A DNA stretch of 64,000 bases, from positions 248,001 to 312,000 of the forward strand of contig JAAROD010000033.1 of the NCBI GenBank assembly GCA_012274445.1, written 5' to 3'. The position numbers were made by a program, and so were the translations under genes. Origin of the DNA: Sclerotiophoma versabilis (taxonomy: Eukaryota > Ascomycota > Dothideomycetes > Pleosporales > Didymellaceae). Positions 1 to 10,827 of the stretch are shown here, one piece after another; position 1 is the first letter of the stretch; every line of letters starts with the position of its first letter. The notes beneath the pieces are model-generated. The model saw only the letters and a list, made by a program, of their open reading frames with translations. It had not been told where the DNA came from and ran no database searches.

Positions 1-1735
1 TCTTCGAATGCCTTCTCGAGTATGCCTCGATATCTGCCCAGTCTCGTCGCGACATGCGCGATCTGTTCATGGGCAATCGTGGCAGAGCAGCAATCTCGCG
101 ATGCATCTCCGACATTTGAGCCCGCTTAGCACTCGGTACCCTAGAAAGCAGTCCGTCATCCGCGGACTGCACTAGTGCGCTGGGTGCACCCAGGGACAGG
201 GCCTGCAGAGTCATCGATATTCGTCGCGGCACCTCCTCACTCGATCGTTGCCTTTCATCTGACTTCTTCTTGTTCGTCAAGGCTGTGACGGCTTCGATTG
301 TCCTCGGCGTGTACGCGGCCTGAAAAGGACTGATTTGCAGTGGAGAGATTTGATGCGGCTTCAGTTCACCATCTGCTCCACCATGCGTATCATCATCAAG
401 TAGGCTCTGGTCGGAGACATCTGTCGCAGAAGGTGGGCGTATGGAGAGACGGTGCTTTCTTATCCCGTGCTTGGCGACCATTCCATTAAGAGGCGGTGCT
501 GGGTAGTTATCCCATTGCTTGAGATTCTCAGACGACTGAAACGAGGATAGCGAATCGATATCGCGAGATGGTGTTTGTGACAGCTCCGGCGGTTCCATAT
601 CCAGAGCCATTGGGGAGGGGTCTCGTGCCTTCTCGCCAATCATGGAGTAACCTCGTACATCATCATCGTAGCAGTAGGCATCGATGACATCGTCCACGGC
701 GCTAAACTGGTCCAGCTCTTCATCCTCTTCAGCGACGTCAGAAGTCTGTATCGTCTCTGGAGAATCGTCACGGTCGCGCAGGCGGTCTCTCGACTGGTCT
801 CTCGAGTATATGCTGTTCTGGCGATCACTGGCAATGGAGCTGCGGGCTGTTGCAATACTGCTGCGTTCTGTGCCGGCTTCCATCAAGCTCGAGGATGTGT
901 TTGTATAGCCTGATCTCGAGCTGAAACGGGGCTCCTCACCTCGCAGCTGTCGGATGGGCGGGGGAGGGTAGTAGTCTGAATGAGACCAGTTCGGCACTCC
1001 GCGGTTGGGCTTGTATGTGCCAGACAGGTTCGACCGCTCGCCGTTGCGGTACTGGCCGTAGTCGGGTATCGAGGTTACGGAGCGCAATGGCGGAGTTGGG
1101 AGGAACGAGGCTTGTGACGAGCTGGTGTAACCTCGAGGCCTAACGGGTGATATCGAGGCAGACAGGTCCTCCGAGGACGAGTCCCACTGCGGCCCGTTGG
1201 AGGTGGGCGGGTTGCTGGCAAGCGGGTTGAAGATGGCGCGCAGGTCTGGGGAGCCAGGCCCACTGGCATCGCGTCGCATCGGCGGGGCCATGGCTGGGGA
1301 GGAGGTAGGGCCATCGAAGGGGGGAAATTGGCCGTACTTGGGCGAGGAGACGGCGGCGTGGCGGAGGAGGGAAGGGGCTCGCTGTCGGGGGGGAGGGAAT
1401 TTGGGGGAGGGCAGAGCGACGGAGTGGAGGGTGGGGCTCTCGGGGGCAGGGCTGTAGGCGCGGCGCTCGTAGGCGGGGGCGACGGCGGTGTCCATGTTCA
1501 GTTGCACGGGCAGCAGTCCTCTCTTCGCACTCAGTCCATGTGTGTACAGGGCGGGCGGCGAGGGGGAGGCGGGCGGGGTGTCGCAGGCCGCGGGCTTGTA
1601 GGCGAAGTAGTGGAGGCGCGATGGGGCGGCGGCGGGGGCGTCGTAGGGGAAGGCGGAGCTGGGGACGTCGTCGGTGGGAGTCCAGTGGGCGGCGGCGGCG
1701 GTGGTAGGGGCAGCACGGTATAGGGCGTCAGCCAT
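1..1735 (-). CDS. Partial Ser/Pro-rich conserved-looking fungal protein, 3' end beyond window
   Basis: An uninterrupted frame of 578 codons runs from an ATG at 1735 down to base 1 with no stop, so the gene continues past the left edge. The start is the first ATG of the frame and begins MADALYRAAP. The N-terminal 250 residues are rich in Pro, Ala and Ser with repeated SPxxP-type motifs. The middle is Ser/Asp/Arg-rich with acidic patches (EEDEELDQF). The last visible part is more helical and basic (RRDWADIEAYSRRHSK). No catalytic motif, membrane segment or signal peptide is visible; it looks mostly disordered, as in fungal signalling or cytoskeletal scaffold proteins. I do not recognise the family. 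Coding is supported by the frame length and by third-position GC bias in the upstream half. No intron is needed. Confidence 0.75.
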   Translation of the reverse strand, partial: MADALYRAAPTTAAAAHWTPTDDVPSSAFPYDAPAAAPSRLHYFAYKPAACDTPPASPSPPALYTHGLSAKRGLLPVQLNMDTAVAPAYERRAYSPAPESPTLHSVALPSPKFPPPRQRAPSLLRHAAVSSPKYGQFPPFDGPTSSPAMAPPMRRDASGPGSPDLRAIFNPLASNPPTSNGPQWDSSSEDLSASISPVRPRGYTSSSQASFLPTPPLRSVTSIPDYGQYRNGERSNLSGTYKPNRGVPNWSHSDYYPPPPIRQLRGEEPRFSSRSGYTNTSSSLMEAGTERSSIATARSSIASDRQNSIYSRDQSRDRLRDRDDSPETIQTSDVAEEDEELDQFSAVDDVIDAYCYDDDVRGYSMIGEKARDPSPMALDMEPPELSQTPSRDIDSLSSFQSSENLKQWDNYPAPPLNGMVAKHGIRKHRLSIRPPSATDVSDQSLLDDDTHGGADGELKPHQISPLQISPFQAAYTPRTIEAVTALTNKKKSDERQRSSEEVPRRISMTLQALSLGAPSALVQSADDGLLSRVPSAKRAQMSEMHREIAALPRLPMNRSRMSRRDWADIEAYSRRHSK

Positions 1736-3317
1736 AGCGGCGGACCTGGTAGCGGGCAGTGGTGCTCATTCGAGCGGAAGGGAGGGCAGCGCGGTCGTGG
1801 TGGCTTGCGGCGCACACATTATCAAGCGGGGGCCGGGCGGGAGGTGTCGAGCAGACGCTGGTGGGAGGGCGCCGCGATGGTCGAGGTGCTCGCGGTGCTC
1901 GCGGTGCTGGCGGTGCTGGCGGTGCTCGCGGTGCTCGCTGCTGGCTCGGCGTGGGTGCGTCTGAAACTCAAAAGGCACAGGAGCACGGCACTACTGCTCG
2001 GGACGCCGGCCTGCGCACCGCCACGGCTCGGGACCAGGGACGGGGAGGGCAGAGTCGGCGGGTGGAGGAATGCTGCAATGGCGCGGCTGCGCGCTGTGGG
2101 CGGCGGTTAGGGAGCGTGATGGGCCCGGCGGCGTGCTGGGCGCCGTGTTGTCGTGTTGTTTGGGACGCCGTGTTGTTTGGGCTGGGGGGAGGGGAGAGAA
2201 TGAGCTCCACTGGGCGACGGTGGTGAAGGGAGCAGCGTCGCAGAGCCTGGACGCTACCTGCAGCCTGGTCGAGCGAGCAGTGCATCGTCCTTCTTAGGCC
2301 AATGTCGGCTTCCGCATCCCCGTCCGGCGTGGCTCGAGAGAGGCTCAAGCGCTGGCTGACGGTTTGGACCGCCTGCAGCTTCGAGCGAGCGGCCTGAAGC
2401 CGCGGCGCTCCACGCGGGCCCACGCAGCCAATTGCAGCAACCCGCGCGGCTGCGCTCCATTGCCGAGATTGGCTCGCTGCCTCGCTGGCCCCCGTTCCTC
2501 GCAGGTGGAGGGCCCTGCATGTCCTGGCTGCCCGCCCGCTGTTTCCAATTGGCAGGGAATGCTGCATGCATCGTCTTGTGCGCCTTTCGCTTCGTCTTGC
2601 TCCTTCCTCGCCGTCCGCACCTCGCTGCTGCAGAGCTGCTGTTTGCCCAGGGCCCGCCGTCCGAGTCAGGGTGCCGTTGCCAGCACGTGTCGAGCCGCTG
2701 CGTCTGCCCACCTGCCTCCGCTTCCTGAGACGTCCTCCGGTGCTGGGCTGACTCGTTAGATTGGCAGCGCCAGCAGCGCCAGCCCTGCAGTCCGAGCGCT
2801 TCAGAGGGAGCATGACTTCCAGAAGCACATGGGTGTCGCCGCGACCAGTTCCCGCCCTCACCATTCTCCACTTGGCCCTTGGTACGTCACTATGAGCGCT
2901 CTACAAGTCCTTCGAGAACACATCCCGGCCCGTTCATTTCCTTCCCTTCATATCACTGCTTTTAACCTACGCGCCACGGCTGAGGAATTTGCTTGTCATG
3001 ACACACACAGACGTGAATTTGTTTGTTTATCACCACAACCCCGAGCAACCATCCCTTACCCAGCTCAACTGCCCGGACCTGCAACCACATCTTGGCAGCC
3101 TGCGGCTCGGAGATTTTCGCTCGCCAACATCACCATCTTATCTACCATCCATGTTGATATAGAACCGTTGCTTACTTGCTCCGTCAGCCACCACCAATCG
3201 TCTTCATCGCCAGCCGCATGGTGCAGCTTCACCAAACGCCCAAAATGCAGTGTTTCTATCAACTGGGAGCTTCTTGCCCCCGCCAACCCTAGCCGTCCTT
3301 CTTGCCTGACGTCCTGC
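1736..3317. other. GC-rich intergenic region
   Basis: This is the upstream region of the leftward gene ending at 1735 and the downstream region of the E2 gene. Several open frames exist on both strands, but they overlap one another, are rich in Arg, Ser and Pro, and show no motif, as expected of GC-rich non-coding DNA. Apart from the 9-bp repeat at 1883-1936 I see nothing in it. Confidence 0.5.
1883..1936. repeat. 9-bp minisatellite, six units
   Basis: Six consecutive units of GCGGTGCTS (the first degenerate, GAGGTGCTC) are read directly. The array lies about 150 bp upstream of the ATG at 1735, so it probably sits in the promoter or 5' UTR of that gene. Confidence 0.9.
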
Positions 3318-3888
3318 TCACTTTGCATAACGCTTGACCCAGTCCTGTGCATTCTTCTCGAATTGCTTGCGGTTCTCCCTGTACTCGTTGGCGATGGATG
3401 GTTCAATCGCGTCGTCGGGGTTTGGCTCGATGAGGAGCGTCTGAATGAGGCGGAGAACCGAAACAACCTTGTTCGGCGGCTTCCACTCGTCAGGACGCAG
3501 CAGACCCAAGCACATGGAGCCCTTGTCGTCGTTGCTAACGTTAGGGTGGTAGATTTTGGTGCGGAAGGAAACGACCGGCGGTTTGAACGGGTACTCGTTA
3601 GGGAATGTGATCTCGAGCTTGAAGTGCCCGCCCTGCGCAGCGTTAGCTTACCCTCGCACTGCAAGTGAGCGCCTGATGTGCGTTTACATACCGCATACAC
3701 AGACTGGTCAGGTCCATCCATAATCACCTCCCACTTTGTCATGTTCTGCTCGTCGAAGTTGATCTTCATGCCTGACGGCATGTCCGCCACGCACTCGCCA
3801 TACTCCTGCAGCCATGTCAGTATGCTTATCCTGCCACCTCTCACACGAGACATGCCTTCATGATCCTCTTCTTTGCTCCTGTGCTCAT
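3318..3888 (-). CDS. Ubiquitin-conjugating (E2) enzyme, UBE2L3/UbcH7-like
   Basis: Three exons, 3888-3856, 3805-3692 and 3632-3318, give 153 residues, the usual size of a bare UBC fold. E2 enzymes accept activated ubiquitin on a cysteine and pass it to substrate with an E3 ligase. The HPN motif (IYHPNV) is followed by the active-site cysteine in GSMCLGLL. The C-terminal helices (NEYRENRKQFEKNAQDW) resemble UBE2L3 more than other E2s I can compare from memory. The start is MSTGAKKRIMK, the usual basic first helix. Intron 2 is ordinary (GTATGT, branch GCTAAC, GCAG). Intron 1 needs a GC donor (AAG/GCATGT) with CTGCAG acceptor, because no GT donor keeps the frame KRIMK-EYGEC. The exact E2 subclass is uncertain. 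Confidence 0.88.
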
Positions 3889-4758
3889 CTTGCCGGTGTT
3901 GTGTTTTCGCAGTGGAGTTGCTGTGTCGCCTGTAGAAGGTATTGCGGCGCTACAGCTGCAGGGCGCTATTTGTGCGTTGTCACGTCTGGAGACAAAAGTA
4001 AAAGAACGCTAGAGAGGAAAAGAAAAGATGGCCCTCACTGCGCTGGGGGGGGGGGGGGGGGTAGCCTTTCTATAGAGGGTATTCTAATAAGGTGAAGTTG
4101 AGAGAAGCTGCGCGCGTGGTGGGGAAGTCTAGAGAAGCCATGACGCAGAGGCAAACAACTGTAGTTTGCCATCACTGACTAACTCCAGACAAAGCTAATG
4201 GATAGCCGGCTGCACATGCTGTTTTTGGCTCGACGCCTCCCAACTTTTTCTACTGCTACATCTCCGGCCATTGTTATTTTCAGCTCAAGGTTTGTCGCTG
4301 GTGTTGCATGTGTTTCAAAGCCCGCCGACGTCACACCCGCCTTTTTAGTCTACACCTTCACCCACTGTAACATGAACGTACCCCACGACGCCGATATCGG
4401 TGTCAACTGACACAAACATACCAATAGTCATTTGAAAGTATCACAATCAAAACAAAATATCTCGATATTTGCCCACAGCGAGAGCCTTAATTGCAAGGCT
4501 GTAGAACACAGCGAAGCCGGCGTTGCTTACGATTGAGCACATTCTTTGAGTACCATAATGGACAGTGAAACAGTACATATACGTGAAAGTATCAATTTTA
4601 AGTCCTAGACTACGGGATATCTCAGTTCATCATCCATCGCCGTCAACTCCACATTTTCGTCGGCGCCATGGCACATACTTATACAAGTTGCGCAAAAAGA
4701 AAATGAAACCGTCGCTCATAACCTCGACCGCCTAAACGCCTCAAAACCAGAAATCGAT
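3889..4758. other. Intergenic region with a 17-G homopolymer
   Basis: The E2 promoter lies in the left part and the 3' region of the RRM/metallothionein-like gene in the right part. A run of 17 G on the plus strand occupies 4045-4061. No coding or RNA gene is visible. Confidence 0.6.
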
Positions 4759-5769
4759 CTACTGCTTGGGGTCGGCAACCTGAGCATAGCTGGCATCGCC
4801 AGTCTGGCCGCCCTTCTCGTTCTTGGTGGTGTCCTTGGCGCAACCAGAGCAAGCGCACTTGCCCTCGGGGCAGGGGCACTTGCCAGACACGGAGCCGCAG
4901 TTGCACTGAGTCTTGCCGTTGCCGACCTCATGGACGTTGGCCTCCTCTACGCTGGGCTTGCCGCCGCCCTCAGCCTTTGCGCATCCGGAGCATGCACACT
5001 GGCCCTCAGGGCATGGGCATTTGCCGGCCTGGGAGCCACAGTTGCACTGAGTCTTGCCGTCGCCGACACCGTGGACATCGGCCTCCTCCTTGGTGGGCTT
5101 GCCGTCACTACCGCTCTGGCCCTTCTTCAGGTCAGCCAAGTGGCGAGCCTCGTTGTGTACATCCATGACGGTCTTGTTGCCCTGGTCGTAGAAGGCCCTC
5201 AGCTTCTGGCCTGTAGGTGTACCCTGAGCCTTATCAAAGTAGCTTGTGAGGCCAGCCCATGCACCCAATGCCTTGTTGGAGAGACCAAGCTTCTGGTCAA
5301 CAGCCTGTGCCTTCTGCGAAGCCTGGGTCTTGGAGTCGAGGTTCTGAAGAGTCTGGAGAAACTTGCTGCTGTAGCCGTGCTGCTTATCGGCAGCAAGGGC
5401 GCTCTCGATGGCCTTGTCAGAGATGACGTAGCCGTGGGCGAGGTACTCGGCAACGATACGAGCGCGAGGCTTCTGCTCCTGCGAGATGTGGTCACCTTCG
5501 TGGGTATCGTCGGTAGCTGACTTCTCGGTTGTAGAGTCGCCACCAGCGGACTTGACGTGGACCGAGTTGGGGCCTAGCTGTGTGCTGTCAAGGAGGAGCG
5601 CGGTCTTAGCGGCAGCTGCCTTCTCGAAGGTGACCGACGCGGATTGTGTGTCATTGCCAGTGGATTTGACGGAGATGTCCTGGATCTTTCCGCAGAAGCT
5701 GAAGAAGGACTTGATCTCGTCCTCCGACGTCTTCGTGCTGATGTTCTCGACGTGGACAGTGGAAGCCAT
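4759..5769 (-). CDS. Vip1-type RRM protein with two metallothionein-like Cys modules
   Basis: The 336-residue protein begins with one RRM (about residues 3-75: VHVENIS as RNP2-like strand, SASVTFE as RNP1-like strand), as in the fungal Vip1/RRM family related to S. pombe Vip1 (not the inositol kinase of the same name). A helical middle (about 110-215) is Ala/Lys-rich. The C-terminus carries two near-identical Cys modules at about 242-263 and 289-310, each with seven cysteines in the order CxC, CxC, CxCxxC, joined by a repeated acidic linker (EEAxVHxVGxGKTQ). This spacing is that of small metallothioneins, so metal binding is inferred. The start was set at the ATG at 5769 because the residues encoded upstream (MHHNTYKHFL...) are AT-rich and UTR-like. 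No intron is needed. RNA target and cell role are unknown. Confidence 0.85.
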   Translation of the reverse strand: MASTVHVENISTKTSEDEIKSFFSFCGKIQDISVKSTGNDTQSASVTFEKAAAAKTALLLDSTQLGPNSVHVKSAGGDSTTEKSATDDTHEGDHISQEQKPRARIVAEYLAHGYVISDKAIESALAADKQHGYSSKFLQTLQNLDSKTQASQKAQAVDQKLGLSNKALGAWAGLTSYFDKAQGTPTGQKLRAFYDQGNKTVMDVHNEARHLADLKKGQSGSDGKPTKEEADVHGVGDGKTQCNCGSQAGKCPCPEGQCACSGCAKAEGGGKPSVEEANVHEVGNGKTQCNCGSVSGKCPCPEGKCACSGCAKDTTKNEKGGQTGDASYAQVADPKQ

Positions 5770-7335
5770 TGTGAAGTATGTGGTACTTGTTTGGTAAAAG
5801 GTGTGTATGAGAAAGTGCTTGTAGGTGTTATGATGCAAGAGGAGGTCAAAGGAGGTATTTGTAGTGAGGGAGGAATGTTTGTGTTGGCGGGGTATTCATG
5901 TGGAAAGAGCGATCAGAACTGATGACGTCGCTAATTACTCCGCCCGCGTGTTACAGCCACATGTGGCGACTCCGCACAAACAGCGCAGCGAACCTTCACG
6001 AATCACAACCATTTGACATGTGCAAATCAATGGGTGCGGTTATTGTGCGGTAGGTGGTTGCTAGGCTCAATGCGTCTTCAGTTGCGAACTGCGCAACCTA
6101 TACGGCTAAAGTCGAAGTAGAGCTCTGCTTGACTTCAAGGGGTATACGTACGTTCCCAAACACTTTATGCGAAGCTCCATGGATACTTGTGCATACAGGG
6201 GCGGACAAACATGCATCAGACGATAAGCAAATAACGCGACCCTAACGTCACTGTTACAGAGGAGCACAATGCATAAGAAATCGGTTTCCAGCAGGCTTCC
6301 CGGTCAGTCATCTGTATCGCCGCACCTGAGCATGTCCACAAGTCTTTCGTGGTCGTATTCGTTTTGGAGCGTCATGTAACAGAGGCCCAGCTGGCGTGCA
6401 TGTGCTGGCCCACGACCAGCCTGACCGTGTTCCACTTCATTGCGTCGACTACTTCAAACTTTCGCAATCGCAACTTCTTCTAAACGTCTCTATTGCAGAT
6501 GGACAGGCGCAAGATGGCCTCAAAGCCTGAGGCGACACGGAAGTACTTAGAAGTCAACGTGTTAGTGCTGCACCTAGGCAGCAACAACGACAAGTTAAGA
6601 TGTAATCTGGAGATTCGAGCACTCGAGAGGTTGTAGAAGACGTACGAGGCTATTTCCTTTGTCTTGGGCGACCCAAACAACACTGTAAGTATCGAATGCA
6701 ATGGTAACGATACACGTCTTACCACCAACCTCCCACGAGCACTCCAGCAATTTTGACACCGTCGACGAAAGAGAGGACTCTGGGCCGATGTGCTTTACGT
6801 TAATAGATAACGAAGACAAGGGCTTGCAGGTCTCTCGAATAGGTCAAATATGCAGGCACGTCTCGTCTGGCTAGGCCCTGATAACGCTGGAGTGGCGAAG
6901 AACTGTGTCGGCCTGATATGCGAAGTCAACGCGTATATGGGCATTTAATACCTTCAGTACGGTAGGAAGTATTATAGCATGCTTTCGCCGCGTTCGAGTC
7001 TGCTGATGTTTGAGAACAAGCAGTGCCGCCCATCTCTCGCACGTTGATATCTCATCCCTGGTGTTTCCGCGTCTGGATGGTTGAGAAATGCACTGACTAG
7101 GCATTGTCAGGCATTTTGGGAATTACATCGTTCAGACGTATAACGGCATCAGGGTTCGTCTTCGCTACCGTAGTTTTCCCCGATGGACGATACAAGCTAT
7201 TGCCTGATTGTTATATGCACGGCGTCATGGATGGTGAGCTTGACGATAAGCTGAACGCGCATAGAACCGTACTGAAGTAGAGTGAGGGAAGCATTAAAGT
7301 AAGGAGTTGATCCTATAATATATTGCTCAAAGCTT
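5770..7335. other. Intergenic region, no gene seen
   Basis: About 1.6 kb between the RRM gene start and the EMC10 stop. Open frames are short, overlap on both strands and have no recognisable motif. The first 250 bp presumably hold the RRM-gene promoter. Confidence 0.5.
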
Positions 7336-7946
7336 CTATTTCCCTTCTCCTCCGCCCGATACGAGCTGCACCACAACGAAGAGAGCAAGAGCCCACCAAT
7401 ACCTGCCAATGTGTCAGCGTTTGTATTCCTCATCATAACCGTAGACGACACGTACTTCTGCAAGAATGTCTTCTCAGGCTCCTTGGTCTCCAGCTTGCCC
7501 TCAGCATTCAGCACGATAGGCTTGTTCAGCACTGGTTTAGGACCCGGGGCCCTTTTTACAATCTCGACCTCTACATCATCTCCAGCTCCCTTTGCGCTTG
7601 TTCCAAAGCCCACATGGTATGGCTCGCCCTTCTCATCGACGTGCACGACGAACTTCTTGTGGTACTGGTCCGCGAAGCTAGCCGCTGAGGTAACGATGCC
7701 CCGCCATGATCCGGTCTTGGGGTCTGTGATTCCGACGCGGAGAAGGTGGTCTTCGGAGTAGGAACCAGTCGGCGGTGTGTATGAGGCTAATGTGCCAACG
7801 GACTGATCTGCGTCGTACTCGATCTGCGCGAGGGGAATTGCTGATGAGATGACGGCAGCGCCTTCGGAGGCGGGCACGGACGACACATAAAGTGTGACAG
7901 TCGATGCGACTGCGAATGGCAGCAAGAGAAGTCTGGCGAGTAGCAT
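7336..7946 (-). CDS. EMC10: ER membrane protein complex subunit 10
   Basis: Two exons, 7946-7456 and 7402-7336, give 185 residues. EMC10 is a lumenal/membrane subunit of the EMC insertase, which helps place transmembrane segments in the ER membrane. A hydrophobic signal peptide (LLARLLLLPFAVAS) starts the protein. The body is a beta-rich lumenal domain with the stretch DHLLRVGITDPKTGSWRG, and the C-terminus is a single membrane segment (WWALALFVVVQLV) encoded by the second exon. The unspliced frame would instead end in an unrelated tail; splicing GTACGT to TTGGCAG restores the expected membrane anchor, which is the main support for the model. Identification rests on overall organisation and remembered family features, not on a search. 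Confidence 0.8.
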
Positions 7947-8518
7947 GTTGACGGTTGTAATAGTGCAGTATTTCCTATGCATGTGTTCAATGTTGGGGAT
8001 GCACTTGGCCAGAGCTTGGCTGACTAACACTTACCAGCAAGCTCCCCGCCGAACGTCGAGCACAACGTCCCCACGCCATCGCGTCGGCTCGTGTGGCTAT
8101 CAAGCCTCGGCGATGCGCCGAATACCCCCGCGACAATGCTCGCCCAAGCATTGGTTTTGCTAAGTGGCGCTTTCCTAGCCAACAACATACGGGATGCCCA
8201 AACAGGTGGATCCGGGGTCTCACGATCTCCACAATTCCCCATCCGTTCTGGAAAAGGTCCAGAGGATCGCGAGCGCTGGCTCTGGGAACAACAGCCAGGC
8301 TCGGTCTCATTGCTGGAAAGCTGAGGATCACTAAGCTCTCCAATTGCCCCGCCCCCACCACGGTGCTAAGGACCCTGATAGCTATGAGCTCATCACGCAG
8401 CCGGAGCTGTAGAATGTTCTCAACACTACTTGAAAGCTTCCATTTCTATTCATCTTCCTGAATCGGCCTCCCTTGCTTCTTTTTCCACATACTTCTTGAC
8501 AGCTGTACACACATCACA
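7947..8518. promoter_or_regulatory. Shared divergent promoter region, EMC10 / FGGY kinase
   Basis: The two ATGs face away from each other across 572 bp, so both promoters must lie here. The last 60 bp before 8519 are pyrimidine-rich on the plus strand, typical of fungal 5' UTRs. No specific binding site is claimed. Confidence 0.5.
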
Positions 8519-10460
8519 ATGGCAGCGACAATTCCTTTCAGACAGAACGCACGGCAGCCATCGCGCCAGATGACCGATCCCCGGAACGAGATCCGTCCTC
8601 ATGTCGACCATTACATTGGTATCGATGTGGGTACAGGCAGTGCCAGAGCCTGTATCATGAACGATCAGGGTGACATCGTCGGACTGGCTTCAGAGAACAT
8701 CGGCCTGTGGCAGCCACAGACCGGTTACTATGTACTCCTATCTTACATGGAGATGAAGGTGTGAGCTGACAACATCAGGAACAATCTACTACAGACATAT
8801 GGCGATGCATCTGTTCTTCAGTCCGCCGAGCTATGGACCAACACGGCATTGACCGGGACTCTATTCGCGGCATTGGATTCGACGCTACATGCTCACTCTC
8901 AGTCTTTTCAGAGGACACCGACGAGCCAGTCTGCGTCACTGGCCCGCACTTTGACAACAGAGACGGCAACGATCGCAATGTCATTCTTTGGCTTGACCAT
9001 CGACCTGTCGAAGAGACTGAGAAGATCAACGCTACCAACCACAACCTCCTTCGCTACGTTGGAGGAAAGATGTCCATCGAAATGGAAATCCCGAAGGTGT
9101 TGTGGCTGAAGAACAACATGCCGAAAGAGCTCTTCGACCGCTGCAAGTTCTACGATCTTGGCGATGCGCTCACGCATTTGGCTACTGGAAGTGACACTCG
9201 AAGCTACTGTAGTGTAGTCTGCAAGCAAGGATTCGTTCCTGTTGGTGTTGACGGCAGCGTGAAGGGGTGGCAGGAAGACTTCTTGAAGGAAATCGGGTTG
9301 GAGGATCTGTGCGAGGATAACTTCAAGCGCATGGGAGGTGTTGACAAAGTGGTTTGTCCCGCATCACCGTATGAGCGAGAGACTCTGCTGACACATGACA
9401 GAACGGACGCTACCTCACTGCTGGTGAGCTTGTCGGGACTCTTAGCGAGAAGGCGGCCGCTGAGATGGGTCTTAACCCTGGCGTTGCTGTTGGCAGTGGT
9501 GTCATCGATGCTTATGCTGGCTGGATTGGCACTGTGGGCGCCAAAGTCAAGCTTGACGAAGATACGCTTGACATGAGCCACGCAAAGAACGACGTCGAGC
9601 AAGCCTTCACACGACTCGCTGCAGTCGCAGGAACCTCGACTTGCCACCTTGCCATGTCCCGGGACCCAGTCTTCGTACCGGGCGTTTGGGGCCCTTACAG
9701 AGATGTCCTGCTACCTGAATACTGGATGGCAGAAGGCGGCCAAAGTGCAACAGGCGAGCTGCTCAAGCATGTTATCGAGACGCATCCTGCGTTCAACGAG
9801 GCCTCTTCTGTCGCAGAGACCTTCAACACGAACATCTACGACTACCTGAACGAGCACCTCCGCGAGATGGCTGAGCGGGAAAACGCACCACACATCTCAT
9901 GGCTTGGTCGCCACTTCTTCTTCTACGGCGACTTGTTCGGCAACCGCTCCCCCATCGCTGATCCCAACATGAAGGGTTCAGTCATTGGGTTGAGCTCCGA
10001 CAAGAGTCTGGACGGTCTGGCGCTGTACTACTACGCTACACTGGAGTTCATCGCGCTGCAGACCCACCAGATTGTGTCGACGATGAACAAGTCCGGCCAC
10101 GTCATCTCATCCATCTTCATGTCCGGCTCGCAGTGTCAGAATGGACTGCTCATGCAGCTCGTGGCGACCGCCTGTGACATGCCTGTGCTGATTCCAAAGT
10201 ACGTCCACGCTGCTGTTGTCCATGGCGCTGCCATGCTCGGTGCGAAGGCTGCGAGCACGGACAAGGATGGGAACAGTGAGCCGCTGTGGGATATCATGGA
10301 TCGGTTCAGCAAGCCAGGCAAGACAGTGAAGCCGATGGCAGACAAGAATGTGAAAAGGCTGTTAGAAGCCAAGTACAAGGTCTTCCTGGAGCAGATTGAG
10401 GGGCAGCAGAGGTATAGGAGTGAGGTTGATGCTGCGATTGCGGGCTGGACGAAGCCTTAA
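8519..10460 (+). CDS. FGGY-family carbohydrate kinase (D-ribulokinase-like, YDR109C group)
   Basis: Three exons, 8519-8731, 8779-9351 and 9402-10460, give 614 residues. FGGY kinases phosphorylate sugars with ATP in the cytosol; this subfamily (human FGGY, yeast YDR109C) acts on D-ribulose. The N-terminal lobe opens with the phosphate-binding motif YIGIDVGTGSARA (about residues 32-44), followed by GIGFDATCSL and WLDHR. The C-terminal lobe has VGSGVIDAYAGW (about 292-303) and the FGGY signature-like FMSGSQCQNGLLMQL. Both introns are short with canonical GT-AG ends and keep the frame exactly (GYY-EQSTTDIW and DKV-NGRYLTAG). Length agrees with the family (550-620). It is a housekeeping-type gene, divergent to EMC10. 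Confidence 0.92.
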
Positions 10461-10827
10461 ATGGTCAGCTAGTACGATAGAAAGTACTGATCGAAGAGGA
10501 GCATCATGAATCAAAGTTCCATGCCCATCTTTCCAACGATTCGGCTGATGCTTGCTCGAAGCTGCATCATTCGTAACCAAGAGTTGAGATTACATAATGA
10601 GGTATTGAATTGTGGCGTTGTCATAACAAAGTACGTGATTCATTTCGTGACGGTCTACAGAGCCCAAATATGCTCTTGATTGTTTCAATCATACTCCTAG
10701 CTTGTAGTTGGTGAAATCGTATGATGCTTCATATGGTTCGCATCTCTGGGCATGACGAAAAGGTCTGCGAGCTTCGCCATCCGTGACAGGGTATCGTAGA
10801 TAATATTAAGTGTAGATCTTCGCGTCT
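10461..10827. other. Convergent 3' intergenic region
   Basis: The FGGY kinase ends at 10460 and the RRM gene on the other strand ends at 10828, so the 367 bp between them hold both 3' UTRs. Nothing else is visible. Confidence 0.5.

Noticed and set aside
1968..2864. 298-codon minus-strand frame in the GC-rich interval
   Set aside because: Overlaps other long frames on both strands, has Arg/Ser-biased composition and no motif, and sits in the promoter region of the leftward gene.
3065..3853. 262-codon minus-strand frame over the E2 gene
   Set aside because: Only its first part is the true second exon; the rest reads through the intron and the third exon in the wrong frame.
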